DNA from: Niveispirillum sp. SYP-B3756
Lineage (GTDB): Bacteria; Pseudomonadota; Alphaproteobacteria; Azospirillales; Azospirillaceae
Direction of reading: 5' to 3'
Assembly: GCF_009495745.1 (NCBI RefSeq)
Contig: NZ_WIDQ01000008.1
Coordinates: 105,043 to 169,042, forward strand
Length of the DNA: 64,000 nt
Shown here: positions 25,457 through 33,414 of the stretch, piece after piece
Position numbering within the stretch: position 1 is the first letter of the stretch
Layout: every line of letters starts with the position of its first letter
Program-made: the position numbers and the translations under genes
Notes under the pieces: generated by a model
The model's input: the letters and a program-made list of their open reading frames with translations, nothing else
What the model was told of the DNA's origin: nothing
Database searches by the model: none

Positions 25457-26773
25457 TCAGGGGAGTTGACCGGCCGTTGGCAATTTCAGCAGCAGCCGTG
25501 TCAATAAAGGGCCGGCAGGGTGATAGGGCTGAAGATCGCCTTGCAAGGCTTGGCCAGCGATCACCGCCGCCAGCCGGCCGGAACCATCCAGCAGGAAAGG
25601 CGGCGGGGCCAGCCCTTCCGGCAAATCCAGCAACAGCACCGGCAACGGCCCTTCTTCACGCCGGGCGGCAATCATCGCCGTGTGCTCAGGCTTGCCCGGC
25701 GGATGCAGCAGACTTCCCACCGGCGGGCTGCGTGGTCGGACCGGTGCCATGCCGGGCAGCGGATGGGGTGCCATTTCCACCCGCAGCAGAACAACCGCCG
25801 CCAATCGGTCCCAAGCCAGGGGTATGGCCTGCCCGCCAGCATTATCGGTCACCGTCCGTACGGGCAAGATGGGGGCGGCACCGGCGGCCAGCCAGTCGGG
25901 CTCCATCTCCAGCGGCATCAGCGCCAGCCCATCCGGCCCCAGCACCAAGGCCGGGCGCTGGCGGGGGGCTGCCGAAACCATCAGCAATGGATCGCCAATA
26001 GCGGCAGGAATGGGGGTGGTGTCTGCCGGTGTCTGCGTCTCCCTCTCCGTCGTTTCGGGGGCCGGAAAGCCGGGTATGGCTTGGGCTTGTGCCGTCGCTT
26101 GCGCTGTTTCTTCTACCGCCGACGGGCCTGAAAGCACCGTGCGGAAATCCGGGTGGGTGGCCAGCCGCAGCGCCGCATCGGTCAGGGCGTTGGTCAAGAT
26201 CAACAGTTTGCTGTCACCCGCTGCCGGGATATCGGTGCCGCCCCGGCCGTGGCTGGTCAGCCGCTGGGGGGGCGCCCCCGCCCGCTGCAGGGTCCATTCC
26301 ACCGTCACCGTTGCTGTGCCCGTCTCCCCGATCGGTTTACCAAACCAGAGATCGTTGGCGCGGCAGAGGTCAAAATTGATCTGGCTGATGCGGGCGGACA
26401 GTTGCCAGGGCTGGGTTGAACGCAGGGGGCCGTGACGCCTGTCATCCGCCAATGGGGCCCCGCCCGCCGCCATGCCATCGCGCACCGCCAAGGCCAACTG
26501 GCCGTCCCAGGCGGGGCGCTGGCTCCAGGCAATGTCATTATAAGGCGGGCGGCAGAGCAGGCCGAAACCATAGCCACCAATGCTGCTGCCACGCGGCACA
26601 TCCACCGTCACATTATCCAGCGCCAGCGGCACGGGCGCGCCGCCCGTGCCGCGTGGCAAAATCATACCGCCTCCGCCACAGCCGGCGGACAGCAGACAGC
26701 AGAGCAGGACAAGGATGGAAAACGGGCGCAAGCGAGCCACAATCAATGGGATATTCCACCCATTGAAATGCAA
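25457..26773 (-). CDS. Predicted lipoprotein of unknown function
   Basis: A 438-residue protein with a type II signal peptide: hydrophobic stretch ILVLLCCLLSAGC and lipobox LSAGC, so the acylated Cys is residue 32, followed by a glycine run. Residues 60-260 contain a mixed beta region with an Arg/Asp-rich motif (FDLCRANDLWFG) and TVTVEWTLQRAG typical of an ABC-type periplasmic accessory or DUF3426-like beta domain. The C-terminal part, Pro-rich then LDGSGRLAAVIAGQ, faintly resembles the end of trypsin-like domains, but no catalytic triad is seen. Not recognised. The FliL-like gene lies 51 bases upstream on the same strand. Confidence 0.6.
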   Translation of the reverse strand: MHFNGWNIPLIVARLRPFSILVLLCCLLSAGCGGGGMILPRGTGGAPVPLALDNVTVDVPRGSSIGGYGFGLLCRPPYNDIAWSQRPAWDGQLALAVRDGMAAGGAPLADDRRHGPLRSTQPWQLSARISQINFDLCRANDLWFGKPIGETGTATVTVEWTLQRAGAPPQRLTSHGRGGTDIPAAGDSKLLILTNALTDAALRLATHPDFRTVLSGPSAVEETAQATAQAQAIPGFPAPETTERETQTPADTTPIPAAIGDPLLMVSAAPRQRPALVLGPDGLALMPLEMEPDWLAAGAAPILPVRTVTDNAGGQAIPLAWDRLAAVVLLRVEMAPHPLPGMAPVRPRSPPVGSLLHPPGKPEHTAMIAARREEGPLPVLLLDLPEGLAPPPFLLDGSGRLAAVIAGQALQGDLQPYHPAGPLLTRLLLKLPTAGQLP

Positions 26774-26824
26774 TTAACCACCCGGTGCAAGCCCCTATGC
26801 GCAGATGGGCTCCACCGCCACCGT

Positions 26825-27253
26825 TTAACCGGTCAGGATAGAGACAATCAGCGCCTCTTCCACCACCGGCTGGCCAACAATGGTGTTGGCCAGGTCGCGC
26901 AGCCATTCCTTCAGATGGTTCACCTGTTCCGGCCCGGAATCACGGTCCACCACATTGTCTTGCGGCAGCCGTTCGGTGACCAGCCCGATGATCCGGGGCT
27001 TATAGGCATTCACCAGATCGGCTTCCTGCTGCATCTTTTCGCCTTCGCGCACCACTAGCGTGAAGCGTAGCCGCAGATAGGCCAACCGATCCTTGCCGGG
27101 CAGCAGGATGGGCGGAAACTTGATGAAGCGGATTTTCGGGTCAACTGCTTCCGATGCCTGTGCCGGGGCCGTATCCACCAGGGCAAGGCAAAGACCACCG
27201 GCCAGCAGGCCGCGCAGTAAGCGGCGGCGATCCGGCAATCGCTGCCCCGTCAT
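26825..27253 (-). CDS. FliL-like protein with Tat-type signal
   Basis: A 142-residue protein. The N terminus is a Tat-like signal (PDRRRLLRGLLAGGLCLALV, with RRR before the hydrophobic core), and the remainder follows the FliL pattern: IRFIKFPPILLPGKD, then LRLRFTLVVREGE, RIIGLVTERLPQD and the terminal VVEEALIVSILTG. FliL stabilises the flagellar stator, but this version has no inner-membrane anchor beyond the signal and no flagellar genes are close. Possible alternative: a periplasmic relative of unknown role. Alternative longer start at 27310. Confidence 0.65.
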   Translation of the reverse strand: MTGQRLPDRRRLLRGLLAGGLCLALVDTAPAQASEAVDPKIRFIKFPPILLPGKDRLAYLRLRFTLVVREGEKMQQEADLVNAYKPRIIGLVTERLPQDNVVDRDSGPEQVNHLKEWLRDLANTIVGQPVVEEALIVSILTG

Positions 27254-27472
27254 ACTACCCTGATCTTGCCGCCACATCCGCTGCCGCCCTGACTTTTGCC
27301 GTTCGCCCATGCCCTTGCTTGTCTAGCAAAGAACCCCCCGACCCGGATAGGGCGATCCCATGACCTTCCGGTCAGCATGTCCCGCCGGCATGGCTGCCCA
27401 CGCTATTATCAAACTGATGAGTCCATTTATTCATTTGACGGGTGGTCGGTCTCACGGCACCCTCAAAACAAA

Positions 27473-27487
27473 ACTGGACCGTCCAGT
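27473..27487. promoter_or_regulatory. Palindromic operator upstream of the EmrAB efflux operon
   Basis: ACTGGAC-C-GTCCAGT is a perfect 7-bp inverted repeat around one base, 26 bases before the emrA-like ATG. Its position and symmetry suit the TetR-family regulator encoded as the third gene of the same operon. TTGACG at 27435 could be a -35 box but no good -10 follows. Confidence 0.6.
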
Positions 27488-27513
27488 TCCATAATTCGTC
27501 CGGGGGACCGATC

Positions 27514-28602
27514 ATGAACAAGAAACTGGGGCTGATCCTGGCGGTGCCGCTGTTGCTGGGGGCGGGCTATGCCGGCTGGCACTGGTGGAGCGAGGGGCGC
27601 TTCATCGAGGGCACCGACAACGCCTATGTGGAGGCGGAGATCATCACGCTCTCCACCCGTGTCGCCGGCCATATCGATCAGGTGGCGGTGGTGGAAAACC
27701 AGAAGGTGAAGGAAGGCGATGTCATCCTGCGCCTGGATGACCGGGATTTCCGCGCCCGGCTGGATCAGGCCCGCGCCCAGCGCGATGCGGCGGCGGCGGC
27801 CATCACCAATATCGACAGCCGGTTGGTGCTGGAAGATTCGCTGATCGCCCAGGCGACGGCCAGCCTGGCCTCCACCCAGGCCGAACAGCGGCGGGCCGGG
27901 GCCGATGCCAGCCGCTATACCGCCCTGGCCACGCGTGATTTCGCCAGCAAGCAGCAGCTTTCCACCAGCCAGGCCGATGCTGCCAAGGCCGGTGCGGCGG
28001 TGAAGCGCGCCCAGGCCGCCCTGGCGGCCGAGCGCGACCAGATCGCCGTGCTGCGCACCGAACGGGTGCAGGCAGAGGCCAATCTGGCCCAGGCGGAGGC
28101 CACCCTGGTGCTGGCGGAAAGTGAGCTGGAAAAGACGGTGCTGCGCGCGCCAAAGGCCGGTGTCATCGGCCGCAACAACGCGCGCGTCGGCCAATATGTC
28201 AATGCCGGCACCCAGTTGATGGCCCTGGTGCCGGTGAGTGAGGCCTATGTCACCGCGAATTTCAAGGAAACCCAGATCGACCGGCTGCGCATTGGCCAGC
28301 CGGTGACCATCAAGCTGGATGCCTATCATGATCTGACGGTGACCGGCCGCATCGCCAGCCTGTCCCCGGCATCGGGCGCGCAGTTCAGCCTGCTGCCGCC
28401 GGAAAATGCCACCGGCAATTTCACCAAGATCGTGCAGCGGGTACCGGTGCGGATTTCCCTGCCCAAGAATGGCCCGATGGCGGGCCGGCTGCGCCCCGGC
28501 TTGTCGGTGGAAGTGGCGGTGGATACCCGCGCTGGCGGCAAGGATCTGATCGGCATCGACGGGCCGGACATCCCCGCCGGCGGCCAGGTGGCGGAGCGCT
28601 GA
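27514..28602 (+). CDS. EmrA/HlyD-family membrane fusion protein of a drug efflux pump
   Basis: A 362-residue periplasmic adaptor. One N-terminal membrane helix (LGLILAVPLLLGAGYAGW), then the biotinyl-lipoyl half RVAGHIDQVAVVENQKVKEGD, an alpha-hairpin (about residues 80-200, Ala/Gln-rich coiled coil), and the second half-motif LRAPKAGVIGRNNARVGQYV. EmrA proteins bridge the EmrB transporter to an outer-membrane channel. It is three bases upstream of emrB, and no outer-membrane TolC-like gene is here. Confidence 0.93.
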   Translation: MNKKLGLILAVPLLLGAGYAGWHWWSEGRFIEGTDNAYVEAEIITLSTRVAGHIDQVAVVENQKVKEGDVILRLDDRDFRARLDQARAQRDAAAAAITNIDSRLVLEDSLIAQATASLASTQAEQRRAGADASRYTALATRDFASKQQLSTSQADAAKAGAAVKRAQAALAAERDQIAVLRTERVQAEANLAQAEATLVLAESELEKTVLRAPKAGVIGRNNARVGQYVNAGTQLMALVPVSEAYVTANFKETQIDRLRIGQPVTIKLDAYHDLTVTGRIASLSPASGAQFSLLPPENATGNFTKIVQRVPVRISLPKNGPMAGRLRPGLSVEVAVDTRAGGKDLIGIDGPDIPAGGQVAER

Positions 28603-28605
28603 ACC

Positions 28606-30192
28606 ATGACGGACATGACTGTGACAGGGGGGGCCGCCGCTGCCTCCCCCCCGGATGCCGCCATCAGCCGGCGGACCGTGATCGGCTTCGTCGCCATGGT
28701 GTTCGGCATGTTCATGGCGATCCTCGATATCCAGATCGTCGCCTCCTCCCTGTCGCAGATCCAGTCCGGTGTGGCCGCCAGTACCGATGAGATTGTCTGG
28801 GTCCAGACCAGCTATCTGATTGCCGAAGTAGTGATGATCCCGCTTTCGGGCTTTCTGTCGCGGTTGCTATCCACCCGCGTGCTGTTCACCGCCTCTGCCC
28901 TGGGCTTCACGTTGATGAGCTTTCTCTGCGCCCAGTCCGGCAGCATCGACGAGCTGGTGCTGTGGCGCACCCTGCAGGGCTTCATCGGTGGCGCCATGAT
29001 TCCCACCGTCTTTGCCACCAGCTTCACCGCCTTTCCCCCGGCGCGGCGGGCGGTGGTAACGGTGGTGGTGGGGCTGGTCGCCACGCTGGGCCCCACCATC
29101 GGCCCCACCCTGGGCGGCTATCTGACCGAACAGTTCAGCTGGCACTGGCTGTTCCTGATCAACCTGCTGCCGGGCCTGGTGGTCAGCGCCGTGGTATGGA
29201 ACTGCATCGATATCGACAAGGGCGACCGCAGCCTGTTGAGCGGCATTGACCTGATCGGCATCGTGCTGCTGGCAACCTTTCTGGGCAGCCTGGAATATGT
29301 GATCGAGGAAGGGGCGCGCAACCAATGGTTCGAGGATGAGGAGATTGTCCGCTTCTCCATCCTGGCTGGGGTGGCGGGCGTGCTGTTTTTCTGGCGGATG
29401 CTCACATATCGCCGGCCCATCGTCGATCTGTCGGCCCTGCGCGACCGCAATTTCGCTATTGGCAGCCTATATGGCTTCATCATTGGCATCGGGCTTTATG
29501 GCTCGGTCTATATGCTGCCGCTTTATCTGGGGCAGATCCGCGGGCTGAATGCCCAGCAGATTGGCGCCACCATGGTTATCACCGGCCTGTGCCAGTTCCT
29601 GTCCTCCCCCATTGTCGGCAAGCTGTCGGCAAAAATGGATGTGCGCAAGCTGCTGGCCCTGGGCTTCTTCCTGCTGGCCGTCAGCTTCTATATCTCCGTG
29701 CCGGTGACGGCGGACTGGCAGTTCAACGAATTGCTGCTGCCGCAGATGCTGCGCGGGGCGGGGCTGATGTTCTGCATCATCCCCATCACCACCCTGGCGC
29801 TGGGCACCCTGCCGCCGCAGGCGGTGAAAAACGCCTCGGGCCTGTTCAACCTGATGCGCAATCTGGGTGGGGCCTTCGGGCTTGCCGGCATCAATACCGT
29901 CATCACCGAACGGCTGGCCCTGCACACCCGTGTGCTTTACGATTGGGTGGACCCGACCCGGCCCGTGGTGCAGGGCTGGATGGAACAGGTGGGCAACCGC
30001 CTGACGGTCAGCACCGGCAGCGATGCCGGCACGCTGGCGGTTTTATCCGGTATCGTGCAGAAACAGGCTCATGTGATGACCTTTTCCGACCTGTTCCTGG
30101 TGATGGCCTTGCTGTTCACACTTGCCCTGCTGACCCTGCCCTTTGTCAAACGGCCCGTGCTGCGCGGGGCGTCGGATACTGGGGCGCACTGA
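28606..30192 (+). CDS. DHA2-family MFS drug:H+ antiporter (EmrB/QacA type)
   Basis: A 528-residue permease with about 14 predicted membrane helices. The antiporter motif C-like stretch GLVATLGPTIGPTLGGYL and the first-helix signature FGMFMAILDIQIVASSL are typical of DHA2 proteins. Works with the preceding EmrA-like adaptor to export hydrophobic compounds across both membranes. It is one base upstream of the TetR gene, forming an emrA-emrB-tetR operon. Confidence 0.93.
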   Translation: MTDMTVTGGAAAASPPDAAISRRTVIGFVAMVFGMFMAILDIQIVASSLSQIQSGVAASTDEIVWVQTSYLIAEVVMIPLSGFLSRLLSTRVLFTASALGFTLMSFLCAQSGSIDELVLWRTLQGFIGGAMIPTVFATSFTAFPPARRAVVTVVVGLVATLGPTIGPTLGGYLTEQFSWHWLFLINLLPGLVVSAVVWNCIDIDKGDRSLLSGIDLIGIVLLATFLGSLEYVIEEGARNQWFEDEEIVRFSILAGVAGVLFFWRMLTYRRPIVDLSALRDRNFAIGSLYGFIIGIGLYGSVYMLPLYLGQIRGLNAQQIGATMVITGLCQFLSSPIVGKLSAKMDVRKLLALGFFLLAVSFYISVPVTADWQFNELLLPQMLRGAGLMFCIIPITTLALGTLPPQAVKNASGLFNLMRNLGGAFGLAGINTVITERLALHTRVLYDWVDPTRPVVQGWMEQVGNRLTVSTGSDAGTLAVLSGIVQKQAHVMTFSDLFLVMALLFTLALLTLPFVKRPVLRGASDTGAH

Positions 30193-30193
30193 C

Positions 30194-30844
30194 ATGGTGA
30201 TGGAAGCGGAATGCTGTGCCGGCCCCCGCCGGGCCGGCCGGCCCATGGACCCGGCCAAGCGGGAGGCTATTTTGCAGGCAGCGGAATCCGTGTTCATCCA
30301 GGAAGGCCATGGCGCCAGCATGGACCGGATTGCCGTGGTGGCCGGTGTCTCCAAACAGACGATCTACAAGCATTTCAAGAACAAGGATGCCTTGTTCGAA
30401 GCCATGGTACGTCGGCGCAGCGACGCGCTGGTTGAACCCATCACCAGCATGGGCGCCAATGCCAGCCCTGCCGCCGTGCTGGAAGCCCAGGGAATGCGCT
30501 TTCTGGACCTGCTGACCCGGCCGCATTATCCCTGTCTGGTGCGGGTGATCATTTCCGCCAGCACCCAGACCCAATCCCCCGATGCCGGTCCGCATTTCTA
30601 TGAAAACGGCCCGCTGCTGACCCTGCGGCGCATGGCCGATTACCTGCGCCGGCAGAGCGAGGCGGGCACCCTGCGGATTGCCGATCCGGCGCTGGCGGCC
30701 GAGCAGTTTTTCGGGCTGGTCAATGGCCAGCTGCAGCTGCGCACCCTGTTGGGACAGGATGCGCAGATGACCCCGGATCAGATGCGCATCCGCGCCCAGG
30801 CCGCCGTGCGGGTTTTCATGGCCGCCTATGGGCCGCAGGATTGA
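30194..30844 (+). CDS. TetR-family transcriptional regulator
   Basis: A 216-residue repressor-type regulator. The N-terminal helix-turn-helix is clear: AAESVFIQEGHGASMDRIA followed by VAGVSKQTIYKHFKNKDALFE. The remainder is the variable ligand-binding domain, with the C-terminal AefR-like section common to regulators of efflux pumps. It probably controls its own operon by binding the palindrome at 27473. A start 17 codons upstream lies inside emrB and was rejected. Confidence 0.93.
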   Translation: MVMEAECCAGPRRAGRPMDPAKREAILQAAESVFIQEGHGASMDRIAVVAGVSKQTIYKHFKNKDALFEAMVRRRSDALVEPITSMGANASPAAVLEAQGMRFLDLLTRPHYPCLVRVIISASTQTQSPDAGPHFYENGPLLTLRRMADYLRRQSEAGTLRIADPALAAEQFFGLVNGQLQLRTLLGQDAQMTPDQMRIRAQAAVRVFMAAYGPQD

Positions 30845-30917
30845 GGATAGAGGCAAATATTTTGTAGGGAGGCCGCGTTCCTGACTGTCATGCGGCCTTA
30901 AAAAGAGTTTAGTACCC

Positions 30918-31100
30918 GTCCGGAAAGTTTCACGTTATCTCAACGTCTTACACGTCTTATCTTTAAGCGCTACCGTCACCCCGGCGAAGGCCGGGGTCCA
31001 GAATCACAAGCGCTTTGCTCTACGAGCTGGACCCCGGCCTTCGCCGGGGTGACGGGATCAGAACATTAACGTGTTGAGAAAGAACGAAAACTTTCCGGAC
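30918..31100. repeat. 183-bp nested palindromic element, MITE-like
   Basis: The outer ends match as inverted repeats (GTCCGGAAAGTTT at the left, its complement AAACTTTCCGGAC at the right), and imperfect matching goes on inward for about 30 bases (TCTCAAC on both arms). Inside is a 28-bp perfect inverted repeat (30974-31001 and 31027-31054) that itself folds as CCCCGGC-GAAG-GCCGGGG. No open reading frame. It fills most of the 317-base gap between tetR and the marR gene. Confidence 0.85.
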
Positions 31101-31161
31101 AGACACTCAGGAAAAGGCCGATAGGGGCCATCCCAGCAGCCCCATAAAGTTGACCCAAGCC

Positions 31162-31554
31162 TCAAGCCATCCGGCGGATCGGTGGGCTGTCTTCCGGTTG
31201 GATCAGGTCGGACAGGTGGGTCGCCAGGGCGCGGCCCTTGTCGGTCAGGGTGATGATCTTGCGGCGGCGTTCACGCGGGTCTTCCTCCGCCTGCACCAGA
31301 TCGTGACCCTCCTTGCCGAAACTGTGCCATTTCGACAAGGCGGCCACGTTGCGGGAGGCTGAAGACTGGGCAATGCCCAGCCGTTCGGACAGATCGCGGA
31401 TCGACAGACCCTCATTCTGCGCGATGGTCAGAAAGGACAGCGCATACTGGATCGGCAGATCCGGATCCAGCACGCGCAACGCCTCCAAGACGCGGACCAG
31501 CGGGTCCAGCGCGTCAGGATGCCAACCGGCAGTCTGTGGGTGGTTTACGGCCAT
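31162..31554 (-). CDS. MarR-family transcriptional regulator
   Basis: A 130-residue winged-helix regulator. SFLTIAQNEGLSIRDLSERL and GIAQSSASRNVAALSKW form the helix-turn-helix, and RRRKIITLTDKGRALATHLS is the wing and following helix, a strong MarR signature. It closes a run of small minus-strand genes. Its first 41 bases overlap the preceding small gene in another frame. A strong 38-bp inverted repeat 0.6 kb upstream, at the head of this run, is a possible operator. Confidence 0.88.
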   Translation of the reverse strand: MAVNHPQTAGWHPDALDPLVRVLEALRVLDPDLPIQYALSFLTIAQNEGLSIRDLSERLGIAQSSASRNVAALSKWHSFGKEGHDLVQAEEDPRERRRKIITLTDKGRALATHLSDLIQPEDSPPIRRMA

Positions 31555-31750
31555 GTATTGTTGGTCCCCGTGCCGGCGGCCGCCAACGGGCCGGCGTGTA
31601 AATCAAATGCAGGCGGCCGAGCCAGATCAACAGCTCGCCATTCTCGCGGCGGAGGTCGTAACGGCGTCCGCCGGGGGCGCCATGATCAGCCCAATGGGCC
31701 AGTTCAATGAATAATTTCGGCCCCTTGGCCACAGAGAAGAAGAAGCTCAT
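31514..31750 (-). CDS. Small hypothetical protein upstream of marR
   Basis: A 78-residue frame with GAGGG five bases before its ATG. The first half looks protein-like (LFIELAHWADHGAPGGRRYDLR, then GELLIWLGRLHLIY); the last 25 residues are Arg/Pro-rich and overlap marR by 41 bases. Not recognised. It also overlaps the preceding 56-codon frame by 47 bases, which lowers the chance that both are real. Confidence 0.45.
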   Translation of the reverse strand: MSFFFSVAKGPKLFIELAHWADHGAPGGRRYDLRRENGELLIWLGRLHLIYTPARWRPPARGPTIHGRKPPTDCRLAS

Positions 31751-31874
31751 CACAGCCCTCGAATGTTCGAAAGATCGTTTGTTGGTTGAGGGAGATTTTT
31801 TGGGCGACCAGTCGCGCGCCGGTTCGGCAACGCACAGCGTCCCCGGTACCGGTAAAGTGAGAATTCATGTCCAT
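31704..31874 (-). CDS. Small hypothetical protein, 56 residues
   Basis: The start has a near-ideal ribosome site, AAGGAG with eight bases before the ATG. The peptide begins MDMNSHFTGTGDAVRC and ends in a hydrophobic stretch with cysteines (CDELLLLCGQG). Not recognised. The ribosome site is the main evidence; it might instead serve a leader peptide for the overlapping downstream gene. Confidence 0.4.
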   Translation of the reverse strand: MDMNSHFTGTGDAVRCRTGARLVAQKISLNQQTIFRTFEGCDELLLLCGQGAEIIH

Positions 31875-31912
31875 CTTATAGGCTCCTTATGCTGGGGGGT
31901 GGCGGGAAGGGT

Positions 31913-32158
31913 TCACCGGACTCTATCGCCGATCTGCGGGAAGGTTGCAAGGAACAATCTGTCCCTGTACTCCGTCAGTTCCGATATCGGATGCATACGA
32001 AACAAAAAAGGCTGACGATGGCGGCCCAGGGCCAACCGTTCGGTGAAATGCCGGCCCTCACCATCGAACTCCCGCAGGATGACGGCGGGCAGATCGTCGG
32101 GCCGGGTCACAGGGCGCAACCAGCCCCATAACCGGGCCAGAAACAGGGGGATGCTCAT
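31913..32158 (-). CDS. Small hypothetical protein, 81 residues, head of the marR gene run
   Basis: It begins MSIPLFLARLWGWLRPVTRPD, a short amphipathic N terminus, and continues with a basic region (GRHRQPFLFRMHPISEL). GAGG lies about eight bases upstream of the ATG. No family is recognised. It lies 23 bases beyond a 38-bp inverted repeat and heads a minus-strand series that ends with marR; base composition is lower in GC than that of the neighbours. Moderately likely to be real. Confidence 0.45.
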   Translation of the reverse strand: MSIPLFLARLWGWLRPVTRPDDLPAVILREFDGEGRHFTERLALGRHRQPFLFRMHPISELTEYRDRLFLATFPQIGDRVR

Positions 32159-32181
32159 GGGAATGATCCTCTATCCATGCG

Positions 32182-32219
32182 TTGACGCAAAACATCCGTT
32201 ATCGGATGATTTGCGTCAA
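32182..32219. promoter_or_regulatory. 38-bp inverted repeat between small-gene run and pip
   Basis: TTGACGCAAAACATCCG and its complement (16 of 17 bases) flank a four-base centre, TTAT. The inner CATCCGTTATCGGATG is a smaller 16-bp palindrome. CGGATG half-sites recur at 31986 and about 32291. Sits between divergent promoters, as a MarR operator would. A hairpin role cannot be excluded. Confidence 0.65.
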
Positions 32220-32364
32220 GCCAGCAGTCTCTGCATGGAACGCGAACCGTCTATGCCAGGGCGGGGCCGCCCGACCGGTTCCCTGTTGTCGGATGGTTTG
32301 CCATTGGCCCCTTGCTTGCCCTAGACTGTCACAAAACAACCCAAGCAAGCGGATCCATACCACC

Positions 32365-33315
32365 ATGCCGCGTGGCGATCTTTTCTTCCCGCTGGAACCC
32401 TTTCAGACCGGCCGCCTGAAGGTGGACGATCTCCACACGCTGTACTGGGAGCAATCCGGCAACCCGGAAGGGGTGCCGGTGCTGTTCCTGCATGGCGGGC
32501 CGGGTGCGGGGGCATCGCCCACCCATCGCCGTTTCTTTGATCCCACCCATTACCGCATCATCATTCTGGACCAGCGCGGCGCCGGCCGCTCCACCCCGCT
32601 GGGGGAATTGCAGGATAATGATATCCCGCATCTGGTGGCCGACCTGGAACAGCTGCGGGAGATGCTGGGCATCCAGCGCTGGCTGGTCTTTGGCGGCTCC
32701 TGGGGTTCCACGCTTTCCATTGCCTATGCCCAGGCCCATCCCGACCGGGTGATCGGGCTGATCCTGCGCGGCATCTTCCTGATGCGCCAGACGGAGATCG
32801 ACTGGTTCCTTTATGGGATGCGCCAGTTCTTCCCCGAAGCCTGGCATAATTTCGTCAGCTATATCCCGGCGGCAGAAAGGGACGACCTGCTGGGCGCCTA
32901 TTGGAAGCGGCTGACCCACGACAACCCGTCAGTGCGGATGCAGGCCGCCCGCGTCTGGAGCATGTATGAGGGGGCCTGTTCCACCCTGCTGCCCAGCCCG
33001 GAACTGATTTCTGCCTCGGGCGAGGATAGCCACGCGCTGGGGCTGGCCCGGATCGAGGCGCATTATTTCCGCAACAACATGCTGACCCCGGAAGACAAGC
33101 TGCTGCGCGATGTCGATCGCATCCGCCATATTCCGGCGGTGATCATCCAGGGCCGCTATGATGTGGTCTGCCCGATCAATACGGCTGATGCGCTGCACCG
33201 CGCCTGGCCGGAGGCAGATTACATCATCGTGCCAGATGCTGGGCACAGCGCCATGGAACCGGGCATTCGCACGGCTTTAGTGCAGGCGACGGAACGGTTT
33301 AAAACCTTGCGTTGA
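32365..33315 (+). CDS. pip: Proline iminopeptidase (S33 family)
   Basis: A 316-residue alpha/beta hydrolase that removes N-terminal proline from peptides. The oxyanion motif HGGPGAGASP, nucleophile elbow FGGSWGSTLS, Asp in GRYDVVCP and His in DAGHSAME are all intact. WEQSGNPEGVPVLF at the N terminus fits the Pip subfamily. ATG at 32365 gives the standard length; a much longer frame reaching 32182 overlaps the inverted repeat and was rejected. Cytoplasmic, monocistronic. Confidence 0.93.
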   Translation: MPRGDLFFPLEPFQTGRLKVDDLHTLYWEQSGNPEGVPVLFLHGGPGAGASPTHRRFFDPTHYRIIILDQRGAGRSTPLGELQDNDIPHLVADLEQLREMLGIQRWLVFGGSWGSTLSIAYAQAHPDRVIGLILRGIFLMRQTEIDWFLYGMRQFFPEAWHNFVSYIPAAERDDLLGAYWKRLTHDNPSVRMQAARVWSMYEGACSTLLPSPELISASGEDSHALGLARIEAHYFRNNMLTPEDKLLRDVDRIRHIPAVIIQGRYDVVCPINTADALHRAWPEADYIIVPDAGHSAMEPGIRTALVQATERFKTLR

Positions 33316-33414
33316 AGGGGTGGCATTTTCTGCTCGACTTGCAGATAAGCGTCACTTGACCATCGCCTGATGGGCGTTAATGCTGAAGATAATGTCCATC
33401 GGCGCAGGAACGCC

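Noticed and set aside
30868..30900. AGGCCGC/GCGGCCT hairpin after tetR as a terminator
   Set aside because: Loop of about 15 bases and no T-run on the coding strand; not convincing.
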